This document shows, in pieces, positions 43,024 to 50,995 of a stretch of 64,000 nucleotides of DNA. A model generated the notes under the pieces. It did not search any database, was not told the DNA's origin, and worked only from the letters and a program-made list of their open reading frames with translations. Where the stretch lies: NCBI RefSeq assembly GCF_002646595.1, contig NZ_PDUD01000017.1:372001-436000 (forward strand). The letters run 5' to 3'. The position numbers were made by a program, and so were the translations under genes. The stretch comes from Flavilitoribacter nigricans DSM 23189 = NBRC 102662 (GTDB lineage Bacteria; Bacteroidota; Bacteroidia; Chitinophagales; Saprospiraceae). How positions within the stretch are numbered: the stretch's first letter is position 1; every line of letters begins with the position of its first letter.

Positions 43024-44052
43024 ATGAGAAGAACTGCCGCCACATTGATGTCTTCCAGGGAATTGATCTTCCAGTTGGTCCTGCACTTTCTGGTCTTCAT
43101 ATTCTTTTCGTTTGACCGGTACCACCCGCAGATCGCGGCCTACCAGGTCACCTATTTTCTGACCTACGCCGTGGCTGCCGCCTTCATCAACTACTGGATG
43201 CTTCCCCTCTTTTTCTACCGAAAGAAATACCTGCAGTTCTTCCTGTCCTTCTTTCTGACGCTGGGAGCGGTTATCGTGCTGGAAGAATTGCTGTGGGAAC
43301 CGATCTACTTTCCCGGTCAGCGGGCCAGCACCTTTCCGGGGGTGTTTTTCTCGCTGGTCCAGATCCTGCCCGTGATCTCCATCCTGGTGGGCTTCAAATT
43401 TGCCTGGGATGCTCTCGGAAAACAGCGGGAGGTGGACGAACTGCGGAATACCGTGCAGGAGAGTGAGCTCCAGTTCCTGAAGTCCCAGATCAATCCGCAC
43501 TTTTTGTTCAACAACCTGAATAATCTGTACGCCTACGCGATTGAGAATTCTCCGAAAACGCCGGCCATCATTCTGGAACTGAGTTCGGTACTGCGCTACA
43601 TGCTGTACGAATGCCGGGAAAAGTTCGTCCCCTTATCCAAGGAGATCGCCCAACTGGAGAATTTCACCCAACTCAATGAATTACAGATCGAAGAACGGGG
43701 AGAAGTCCGGTTCCGGACCCGGGGCAATACTTCCGGTTTCCAGATTGCCCCTCTGATCATGATCGTTTTTATAGAAAATGCATTTAAACACAGCCAGGCT
43801 AGCCAATCTGAAGATATTTTTATCGATATTGAAGTCGGTGTTTCCGAGCAGGGCCGGCTCGATTTTTACTGTAAGAACAATTACCATCCGACCAGTAATA
43901 CGGCCAGTCTGTCGCAGGGGATCGGCCTGGAAAACGTCAAAAAGCGGTTGGATCTGATCTACCCGGACGCCCACCGGCTCGATATCACGGAAACTGAAGA
44001 TCTGTACACGGTGCATTTATCCATAGCCTTGAACCAGAACCAGCAGGTATGA
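43024..44052 (+). CDS. LytS/YehU-type sensor histidine kinase
   Basis: The 342-residue kinase has four or five N-terminal helices (about residues 10-130), a short coiled linker, and the His_kinase domain with phospho-acceptor in KSQINPHFLFNNLNNLY. The ATP-binding part shows PLIMIVFIENAFKHS and GIGLENVKKRLDLIYP. It is the usual partner of LytTR response regulators in Bacteroidota. The start codon is preceded 7 bases upstream by TAGTTTTG (43009-43016), a TAnnTTTG match, implying a nearly leaderless transcript. Its last 4 bases overlap the regulator gene. Confidence 0.9.
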   Translation: MRRTAATLMSSRELIFQLVLHFLVFIFFSFDRYHPQIAAYQVTYFLTYAVAAAFINYWMLPLFFYRKKYLQFFLSFFLTLGAVIVLEELLWEPIYFPGQRASTFPGVFFSLVQILPVISILVGFKFAWDALGKQREVDELRNTVQESELQFLKSQINPHFLFNNLNNLYAYAIENSPKTPAIILELSSVLRYMLYECREKFVPLSKEIAQLENFTQLNELQIEERGEVRFRTRGNTSGFQIAPLIMIVFIENAFKHSQASQSEDIFIDIEVGVSEQGRLDFYCKNNYHPTSNTASLSQGIGLENVKKRLDLIYPDAHRLDITETEDLYTVHLSIALNQNQQV

Positions 44053-44750
44053 ACTGTATCATCATCGAAGACCAGCCGCCCGCTCAGCGTATCCTGAAAA
44101 AATACATCACGGATATCGGTACGCTGGAACTGCAAGCGACCTTTTCGAATGCCATTGAGGCGATGGAATTTCTCAAGCATCAAGCCGTCGATCTTATCTT
44201 CCTCGACATTCACCTGCCGAAAATCTCCGGGATCGACTTTTTGAAAACCATGCCGAACCCGCCGCACGTCATTCTGACCACGGCCTTTCCGGATTATGCG
44301 CTGGAGAGCTACGAATTCAATGTGGTGGATTATCTGCTGAAACCGTTTTCCTTTCAGCGTTTCGTTAAGGCGGTGACCAAAGTTCCCGAAAAAAATCCGG
44401 CGCCCGCCGTCCCAACGTCCCCCGAACCGTCGGTACGCCAGGAGATCTTCATCAAATCCGGTTACGAACACATCAAGGTGACCATCAGCGATATAATCTA
44501 CCTGAAGTCGGACACGGATTACACGGAGATCTTCCTGCCCAATAAGCGGGTGCTTTCCGCCGAGCCCCTCCGCTACTGGGAGGAAAACCTCTCGGCCGAT
44601 CAGTTTATGCGCGTTCACAAATCCTATATCGTCAATACCGGGAAGATCGAAAAGGTAGCCGGCAATCAGATCTATCTGCAGGAAGAGGAGATCGTGGTCC
44701 CCATCGGCAGAGCCTACAAAGAGCAGTTTCTGAAGCGTGTGGTCAAATAA
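44049..44750 (+). CDS. LytTR-family response regulator
   Basis: The 233-residue protein begins CIIIEDQPPAQ with a receiver domain (aspartate in DLIFLDIHLPKISG, conserved lysine in DYLLKPFSF) and ends in a LytTR DNA-binding domain (IFIKSGYEHIKVTISDIIYL, FMRVHKSYIVN, and VPIGRAYKEQFLK). It overlaps the LytS-type kinase by 4 bases (ATGA), so the two are made together. The targets are unknown; the divergent TonB receptor and the downstream dienelactone hydrolase are candidates by position. Confidence 0.92.
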   Translation: MNCIIIEDQPPAQRILKKYITDIGTLELQATFSNAIEAMEFLKHQAVDLIFLDIHLPKISGIDFLKTMPNPPHVILTTAFPDYALESYEFNVVDYLLKPFSFQRFVKAVTKVPEKNPAPAVPTSPEPSVRQEIFIKSGYEHIKVTISDIIYLKSDTDYTEIFLPNKRVLSAEPLRYWEENLSADQFMRVHKSYIVNTGKIEKVAGNQIYLQEEEIVVPIGRAYKEQFLKRVVK

Positions 44751-44834
44751 CAACTGGGCTTTACGCTAATTCACTACTGAATAGTAAGCCTATTTCCATT
44801 AACTTTCCATTTCTAAAAGTCCAAAACCGAAAAA

Positions 44835-45713
44835 ATGAAAAAACTGAAACTTAAACAGGAAGTATTCGATCTGTACGACAAATACGCCCACAACAAGATC
44901 GACCGCCGGGAATTTGTCGAAAAGATCAAGCTCTATGCCGTCGGCGGCCTCACGGTTCCGGCCATTCTGGACTACCTGCTGCCAAACTACGAAGACAAGC
45001 AACAGATCCGGATCGACGACGACCGTCTCAAAACCGAAACCATTGAATACGAATCGCCGAAAGGTGGCGGCACCATCAAAGGCCAGCTCTCCCGGCCGAT
45101 GAACAATCAGGCAAAACTGCCCGGGATCATCGTCGTTCACGAAAACCGCGGACTGAATCCACACATCGCCGATGTCGCCCGCCGGGGTGCGCTGGCCGGT
45201 TTCATTACCCTGGCGCCGGATGCTCTGACCCCACTGGGCGGTTATCCCGGTAATGACGACGACGGACGGGCCCTGCAGCGGGAACGGGATCGCGACGAAA
45301 TGCTGGAAGATTTCATCGCCGCATTCGAGCACCTGAAAAACCACGATGAGTGCACGGGAAAGATCGGGGTGGTAGGATTCTGCTTCGGTGGCTGGATCTC
45401 CAACATGATGGCGGTGAAAGTACCGGACTTGTCCGCCGCTGTCCCCTTCTACGGTGGCCAGCCCGCCGCCGAGGAAGTACCTAATATCAAAGCGCCCCTG
45501 CTGTTGCACTTTGCCGGAAACGACGAACGGGTCAACGCCGGCTGGCCGGATTATGCCGCGGCCCTGCAGCAAAACAATAAGGAATACAGTGCCCACCTGT
45601 ATCCCAACGTCAACCACGGTTTCCACAACGATACGACGCCGCGCTACGACTGGGATGCGGCCAACCTCGCCTGGGAGCGGACGATCCGTTTCTTTAGCGA
45701 CAAACTGAAGTAA
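44835..45713 (+). CDS. Dienelactone hydrolase family protein
   Basis: The 292-residue protein has the dienelactone hydrolase fold: VVHENRGLNPHI, nucleophile C183 in VGFCFGGW, aspartate in FAGNDERVNA, and histidine in NVNHGFHND. The first 55 residues form a family-typical extension (LYDKYAHNKIDRREFVEKIK then AVGGLTVPAIL), reminiscent of a degenerate twin-arginine signal, which suggests export or membrane association. The physiological ester or lactone is unknown. It lies 84 bases after the LytTR gene on the same strand. Confidence 0.88.
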   Translation: MKKLKLKQEVFDLYDKYAHNKIDRREFVEKIKLYAVGGLTVPAILDYLLPNYEDKQQIRIDDDRLKTETIEYESPKGGGTIKGQLSRPMNNQAKLPGIIVVHENRGLNPHIADVARRGALAGFITLAPDALTPLGGYPGNDDDGRALQRERDRDEMLEDFIAAFEHLKNHDECTGKIGVVGFCFGGWISNMMAVKVPDLSAAVPFYGGQPAAEEVPNIKAPLLLHFAGNDERVNAGWPDYAAALQQNNKEYSAHLYPNVNHGFHNDTTPRYDWDAANLAWERTIRFFSDKLK

Positions 45714-45751
45714 CTACCGGCTCCTCATTACGGGCTTTAAAGTAATAGGAA

Positions 45752-45983
45752 CATGAGTTCATCCTGAATTTCTTCAGGATTTAAAATGACCTCGTAGAGG
45801 TTAAACATTCGTAGAAAAATAGTCGAAATGCTGGTTTCGACCTCAGGGAGGTCGCACAACATGGAGCAATGTGATATATATGCGATCTCGTGAGATCGAA
45901 AAACGCTTATCCAGGCTAAATGCTACGAATATTCAACCTCTCTGAGGTCATACACCGCTTTTTATAAAGTTCGGAGTGATTCC
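45752..45983. repeat. Dispersed palindromic repeat, copy 3 of 3 (with insertion)
   Basis: This copy starts CATGAGTTCATCCTGAATTT and keeps the GACCTC/GAGGTC mini-hairpins, but about 45 extra bases after the central hairpin (about 45855-45900) include a second palindrome CGATCTCGTGAGATCG. Its right end is altered (GTGATTCCTCC instead of GTGATTCATG). It occupies the start of the 500-base gap between the dienelactone hydrolase and siderophore receptor genes. Confidence 0.88.
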
Positions 45984-46033
45984 TCCCATAGGGACGAGCT
46001 ATAGGTAGTCCGTCCAATAATTCGGGGGGTTCA

Positions 46034-46083
46034 GCGTGCCATAGGTACGCAATATGGTTTTACATGGCGTACCCACGGCACGC
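46034..46083. repeat. Strong bipartite hairpin between convergent genes
   Basis: GCGTGCC-ATA-GGTACGC (46034-46050) is matched by GCGTACC-CAC-GGCACGC (46067-46083), giving a 14-base-pair stem with one internal loop. No T run follows, so a repeat element or structured RNA is as likely as a terminator. Confidence 0.65.
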
Positions 46084-46213
46084 TAAGCCGGGAAATGGTC
46101 ATTTTGCTACCTCCATTTTGTGCCTAAACGCACATTGATTCCAAGTTTAACCCCGGATTCGCATGATTCATGTTTCGCATTAAGACTCCGGCTATCGAGC
46201 TAACTGAGTCCGA

Positions 46214-48709
46214 TCATCTAAAATCATAGCTAATAACCGCGGCAAAGCTTCGCGGATCCGTCTGATTGATAAAACGGGTCCGGTACGCATTGTAACCGAT
46301 CTGATCGAAGATGTTGTTGAACAGCAAACGGAAACCGTAATTGGAGACCCGATACCCCAGATAGGCATTGACTACCGTATAGGATTCAATGTTAAAAGGT
46401 TCCTGATCGGGTACGATACCCTCGTGGGTGACGGTCGTGGCCCAGTCATTAACGGGACGTTCGCCGATGTAATAAGCCCCGGCCCCCAGGTTGAGACCGC
46501 TGAATTTACCTTTACCGACCGTATAATTCAACCAGGCATTCGCCGTGTGTTTCGGCGTATTGAGGGGAGCCGAATCCCGGTAGAAGGACGTATGTTCCTT
46601 GTAGCGGGCATCGATGTAGGCGTAGCCCCCAACGATCTCCAGTTCCGGTAAGATGCGACCGATCAGTTCCACTTCGATGCCTTTGCGTTCGTCATTGCCG
46701 CCCTTTTGGTAGTAGCCGGTCGGGTTCCAGTTGGCATCGTATACCGGCAGCGGCATATTGGTGTTGTTGATCTTGTAAAGCGTTAGATTGAATCGCAGGC
46801 GATTGTCGTACCAGTCGGATTTGATGCCGGCTTCCAGCTGGTCGATCCGCTGGTTACCCAGTTCGACGCCGTTGATGTCCACATTGCCGGCTCCCCGGAG
46901 ACTGGTACTCGAAGTATAGGAACCGAAAACGTTCAGGCCTTCTTTTACCCGCACCATCAGCCCCAGTTGGGGATTCCAGGCGTTGCCGCGCGATATTTCC
47001 GTTTCGGTGGCCGATCCGGTGCTCTCCTGGGAATTGTAGCGAATACCCAGAAAAACGGATGCCCAATTGGTCAGTTCCACCACATCCTGCAACATGAGCC
47101 CGTAGGACCTACTCCGGGAACGCACCGGATCGCCCGCCAGCAATTCGATGGCAGCCGCTTCGGATTGTCCGCCGCTGATCACATTGCCGTATTCGTCCCG
47201 TACCGGAGCCACGTAGACCTGTCCCGTTTCCGGGAGATCGTTCGGCACGGGCTGGAACACATCAATGATGTCTACGTAGTGCAGGCCGGCCTGCGAACTG
47301 CTGCTCGTTTCCAGGAAATTCGTCCGGTAATCCACCCCTACCTGCAGGGTGTGCTTTACAGCACCGGTCTTTACTTCCTGAGCGATCAGGTCCAGTTGCA
47401 ATACGGAATTCTTGTCTATCCGGCTGGAGGCACCGATCGTGCGGTAGCGCTGATTGAACTCCGAGAGATTGGGCAACCCACGCCCACCGGAGGACAGGCT
47501 GGTGGTGATGGAGGAAATATCCAGCCCGGAATAGATATAAGCGGCCCGCAGTTGAAGCTGATCGTTCAACTCCCGCTGGATGCGGGCGGTATAAGTACCG
47601 TTCCGGGTAACGGCCCGGTTCGAGGAAAAACCCAGGAAACGGTCGTAGGGCAGGTCGTAGATGGCATTGGTATCGTTGGCCGCCAGGTTGACGGTACCGG
47701 GATCCGGCGTGCGGCTGTCATCGAGAAAATCCATTTCCAGGGTTACGGTAGTTCGGGGATCCGGTTTCCAGGCCAGCGAAGGGTTGATGTAGAATTTTTC
47801 CAGTGAAACGCCGGTGCGGTAACTATTGGCGTGTTCGTACGCACCGTTCAGCCGGAAGGCGAGCGTTTGCGATTGGTTGAGGAGTCCCTGAACGTCAAAG
47901 GTAGGACGGATCTGCCCCCAGCTCCCTACTCGCAGACTGACCGAAGCTGTGTTGTAAAAGCGCGGCACTTTCGTCACCAGATTGATCACACCGCCCGGGC
48001 TCCCCAGATCCGTGGCAATACCCTGAGTGATCGCGCTGGCTCCCTTCAGTACCTGAATGCTTTCCACGCCCTGCATATCGGAAAGGATACCGATACCCCG
48101 GAAATCGGAATTCACGCGGACGCCGTTCTTCAACAGCGGAATACCCCGGTAGCCGCGAGCCGACATACTCTCCCGCTGGTTGCCGTAGGTGGCAAAAGTG
48201 TAAATGCCGGGTACATTGCGGGCCGCTTCGGAAATGGTCAGATTTCCCTGGAGTTCAATGAGGCGATCCGAGATCACGGAAATACTCTGGATCTGGTCGC
48301 TGGGCTCCAGCGGCAGGCGGGTGATGGTTTGCAGTTTTTCGACCTGCTTGTTGGGTTTACCGAAAACCTCCACTTCCGTAAGGTCCAGACTGGAAGGTTC
48401 GAGCTCGATGTTTAGTTCGGTCCGCTGTCCTACATGTAAAGTGACCTTTTCTATCCGGGTATGATACCCTACCGTTGAAATATGAACGTTATAGGTGCCC
48501 GGCGGAATGGGTCCGATGGAAAAAATGCCGGAAGCGTCGGTGAAGGTACCGAGATCGGTTTCGGCCAATACCACATTGGCGCCCGCCAGCTTCTGGCCGG
48601 CTTTTCCGGTCACATGGCCGTAGAGGATGGCCGCCGATTCCTGCATCCAGCCGGTCTGTAAAAAGAGGAAACAAAAAAATAAGAGTGTACAAATTCTTTT
48701 CATGATCAT
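46214..48709 (-). CDS. TonB-dependent siderophore receptor
   Basis: This 831-residue outer membrane receptor has a signal peptide, a carboxypeptidase-regulatory-like domain (about 28-105; YGHVTGKAGQKLAGANVVL), a plug (SISVISDRLIELQGNLTISE, VESIQVLKGASAITQG, GSPGGVINLVTKVP) and a FhuA/FecA-type barrel ending SFAAVISYDFR with terminal aromatic residues near the end. The plug motifs are those of ferric-siderophore receptors. A perfect 17-base palindrome lies 50 bases upstream of the start codon, suggesting metal-dependent control. The downstream gap contains repeat elements rather than partner genes. Confidence 0.9.
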   Translation of the reverse strand: MIMKRICTLLFFCFLFLQTGWMQESAAILYGHVTGKAGQKLAGANVVLAETDLGTFTDASGIFSIGPIPPGTYNVHISTVGYHTRIEKVTLHVGQRTELNIELEPSSLDLTEVEVFGKPNKQVEKLQTITRLPLEPSDQIQSISVISDRLIELQGNLTISEAARNVPGIYTFATYGNQRESMSARGYRGIPLLKNGVRVNSDFRGIGILSDMQGVESIQVLKGASAITQGIATDLGSPGGVINLVTKVPRFYNTASVSLRVGSWGQIRPTFDVQGLLNQSQTLAFRLNGAYEHANSYRTGVSLEKFYINPSLAWKPDPRTTVTLEMDFLDDSRTPDPGTVNLAANDTNAIYDLPYDRFLGFSSNRAVTRNGTYTARIQRELNDQLQLRAAYIYSGLDISSITTSLSSGGRGLPNLSEFNQRYRTIGASSRIDKNSVLQLDLIAQEVKTGAVKHTLQVGVDYRTNFLETSSSSQAGLHYVDIIDVFQPVPNDLPETGQVYVAPVRDEYGNVISGGQSEAAAIELLAGDPVRSRSRSYGLMLQDVVELTNWASVFLGIRYNSQESTGSATETEISRGNAWNPQLGLMVRVKEGLNVFGSYTSSTSLRGAGNVDINGVELGNQRIDQLEAGIKSDWYDNRLRFNLTLYKINNTNMPLPVYDANWNPTGYYQKGGNDERKGIEVELIGRILPELEIVGGYAYIDARYKEHTSFYRDSAPLNTPKHTANAWLNYTVGKGKFSGLNLGAGAYYIGERPVNDWATTVTHEGIVPDQEPFNIESYTVVNAYLGYRVSNYGFRLLFNNIFDQIGYNAYRTRFINQTDPRSFAAVISYDFR

Positions 48710-48758
48710 TTGCAGATTGATTGATATAGAATAATGGATAAAGTGTATTTTAAATCAC

Positions 48759-48775
48759 TTATTTAGACTAAATAA
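48759..48775. promoter_or_regulatory. Perfect palindrome upstream of siderophore receptor
   Basis: TTATTTAGACTAAATAA is a perfect 17-base palindrome 50 bases before the receptor start. It shares TATTTAGACT with the palindrome before the larger PepSY gene. A Fur/DtxR-type iron repressor is the likely ligand by context. Confidence 0.6.
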
Positions 48776-49020
48776 AAATAAGCTCTGCAAATGTAGATAC
48801 TGAGGAAATGCTTCACAATACCAAAAGTTGATGAATAAATGGGAGGTCACGCCCCGGATCGATACCTAGTTTTTAGCTTGAAGAAGCCCTAATTTTTAGC
48901 AAATAGCTTCCCTAACCGACATTTACTACCCCTCTCCTACTTTTTTACCACCCCCGAAACTGACAATTCGGGGCAGGAAATCCGTTTTTAGCAGTATTAA
49001 TCCACTTATAAATCTTTACC

Positions 49021-49482
49021 ATGAAAAAAATTGGAATGCTCGTCTGTTTTATTTTTAGCGGTCTGATCCTGCAAGCCCAACAGGATGGAGACCTGTCCGT
49101 AGATTTTGATTTTGAAAATACCACCGAGGTAAAAGAGATCCTGGTACCTATTGGGACCGACGTCAGTAAGATCATGTTCCAGTTCTCCGGAAAGATCAAA
49201 GGCGGAAGCCTGAAAGTCCGGATCCTGGACCCCAATGGTAAAAAAGAAGGTGCCTTCCAGTTGGAGGCCGTCAGCCGGGATGAAGCGAAAGAAAAATCAG
49301 AACAGCAGGAAGGCGAAGACAAATCGTATACCTATTCCATCATCGGCAAATCCAGATCACAGGCCAGAGGAAGCATGCGCAAACAGGTATCCAAACCCAT
49401 GCCCGGCCAGTGGAAAGTCGAGATCGATGCCTACAGTGTCGACGGTAAGCTGGATGCCAATATTCAGCAGATCACGGAATAG
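49021..49482 (+). CDS. Small secreted protein of unknown function
   Basis: I do not recognise a named family. The 153-residue product has a clear signal peptide (MKKIGMLVCFIFSGLILQAQ). The rest is a probable single beta-sandwich domain (DLSVDFDFENTTEVKEILVP, MFQFSGKIKGGSLKVRILDP, GQWKVEIDAYSVDGKLDANI) with a charged middle (EAKEKSEQQEGEDK). It is predicted periplasmic. The next gene, 130 bases downstream on the same strand, encodes a membrane-bound LuxR-type regulator, so this protein might be its target or signal partner, which is speculative. Confidence 0.75.
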   Translation: MKKIGMLVCFIFSGLILQAQQDGDLSVDFDFENTTEVKEILVPIGTDVSKIMFQFSGKIKGGSLKVRILDPNGKKEGAFQLEAVSRDEAKEKSEQQEGEDKSYTYSIIGKSRSQARGSMRKQVSKPMPGQWKVEIDAYSVDGKLDANIQQITE

Positions 49483-49612
49483 GCCTCTATCCGTTTTTCA
49501 GCAGATCCTAACTGTAGCGGAACGCCAGGTACCCAGTGGACAAAACGCCGGGAAGCCGGGCCACTCCGCCGTTCCGGATGCCCATTTAATCACCCGATCA
49601 AAACTCCATATT

Positions 49613-50587
49613 TTGAAATTACTGCCCATATTCATTGGTCTGCTGTTGCCGATCCATCTGGCCGGCCAGTATGCCATCCGCGGCACGGTCCGGCTGGATA
49701 GTACCTGGGAAAGAACGGTTTATCTCAGTTTGATCCCCGACCTGGAAGATATGTTCCGTTGTTCCGAGCACCTGATCATGGCCAAATCCGACATCCGGGA
49801 CGATGGGCAATTCGTGCTTCGGGGCAATATATTTCCCGAACGGCCGCACCTCGTCCGCATCCACGTCAATAAAAAGGGAGATCCGCCGGCTACACTGGTG
49901 ATCGGCGGCAAAGACGAAAATCACTGTTTCCTGGCGCTCGATAAAGATAGTCGGCTGCAACTGAAACCGGCCACGGAGGGCCTGTTCGATCATTTTTCCG
50001 TCACGCAGGATCCGCGCAACCAGGCGCTCTACACCATCGATTCCCTCCGGACTTATTTTGCAGCCATCGACACTGCATTTTCCTCGATAGCGTATAAAAA
50101 TATGGTGCAGAAAGAACAGGCGGCTACCCTGCTGGCCTTTGCGGATAGCTGTCGTTTTTTATTACCGGCCCTCTACGCGGTGCAGCATGCGGACTGGGGC
50201 ATCAACCGTCAGGAGCTACAGAGTGCCCGGGCCCGGATCGCCGAACGTTTTTCGTACCATCCTTACCTGCAGGGGATAATACCCCTGCCGGTGGCAAACA
50301 ATACACGGCCTGCCCTCTGGGGCGGGATGCTGGTGTTGTTGGTTTTGATCGGTGGTGTGCTCACCTTGATCCTGCAGCGGCCGCCGGCCGCCTTTAAAGA
50401 TCTTTCTCCCCAGGAACGGAAGATCCTGTACCATCTCCATACCGGTAAAACCAACAAGGAGATCGCCGGGGAATTGCACATCGAACCAAGCACGGTTAAA
50501 AGCCATGTCTACAGCATCTACCAGAAACTGAATATCTCCTCGCGCAAGGAGGTGGTGAAATTCAAACGCTGGATCGATGGGGAATGA
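49613..50587 (+). CDS. Membrane-bound LuxR-type regulator with periplasmic N-terminal domain
   Basis: There is no in-frame ATG in a suitable place; a TTG at 49613 gives MKLLPIFIGLLLPIHLAG, a good signal/anchor sequence, and a 324-residue protein. An N-terminal periplasmic domain resembling DUF4369-type beta domains (YAIRGTVRLDSTWERTVYLS) is followed by a helical region, a membrane helix at about 236-256 (GGMLVLLVLIGGVLTLIL), and a C-terminal LuxR helix-turn-helix (LSPQERKILYHLHTGKTNKE, LHIEPSTVKSHVYSIYQKL). It may transduce an envelope signal directly to DNA. Start codon and ligand are uncertain. Confidence 0.72.
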   Translation: MKLLPIFIGLLLPIHLAGQYAIRGTVRLDSTWERTVYLSLIPDLEDMFRCSEHLIMAKSDIRDDGQFVLRGNIFPERPHLVRIHVNKKGDPPATLVIGGKDENHCFLALDKDSRLQLKPATEGLFDHFSVTQDPRNQALYTIDSLRTYFAAIDTAFSSIAYKNMVQKEQAATLLAFADSCRFLLPALYAVQHADWGINRQELQSARARIAERFSYHPYLQGIIPLPVANNTRPALWGGMLVLLVLIGGVLTLILQRPPAAFKDLSPQERKILYHLHTGKTNKEIAGELHIEPSTVKSHVYSIYQKLNISSRKEVVKFKRWIDGE

Positions 50588-50611
50588 TGGTTGCGGATGA
50601 CCCGATCCATT

Positions 50612-50967
50612 GCGGTGCGCTGCACCTAATTCCTTTCAATTTTACAGGAATCTGATGGTGAAACAGGTGCAAAGCATTGTGCTATCTCCAGCCCAACGGG
50701 GATCAATCAAGGTGCAGCGCACCGTCCTATTTCCAACCGTACGGATGAAGATCAATCTAGCTACAGCGTAGCGTCCTAATTGTATCCCGGATAGGTCGAG
50801 CCATTGCGGTGCGCTGCACCTGGAATATATTACACATTCTGGGTTGGAGATAATGCGGTGCGCTGCACCTAATTCCTTTCAATTTTACAGGAATCTGATG
50901 GTGAAACAGGTGCAGCGCACCGCGCTATCTCCAGCCCGACAGGGATCAATCAAGGTGCAGCACACCG
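50612..50967. repeat. GGTGCGCTGCACC repeat cluster with a 124-base direct duplication
   Basis: Seven copies of a GGTGC-x-GCACC motif occur in both orientations (at about 50612, 50665, 50710, 50806, 50855, 50908 and 50953). Adjacent forward and inverted copies form hairpins. A unit of about 124 bases (50612-50735) is repeated almost exactly at 50855-50978. The 408-base gap holds no gene. Confidence 0.88.
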
Positions 50968-50995
50968 TGCCATTTCCGGTCCAATCGCAACAGAT

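Noticed and set aside
50612-50967. Possible CRISPR array
   Set aside because: Motif spacing is irregular, orientations alternate, spacers are themselves duplicated, and no cas genes are present.
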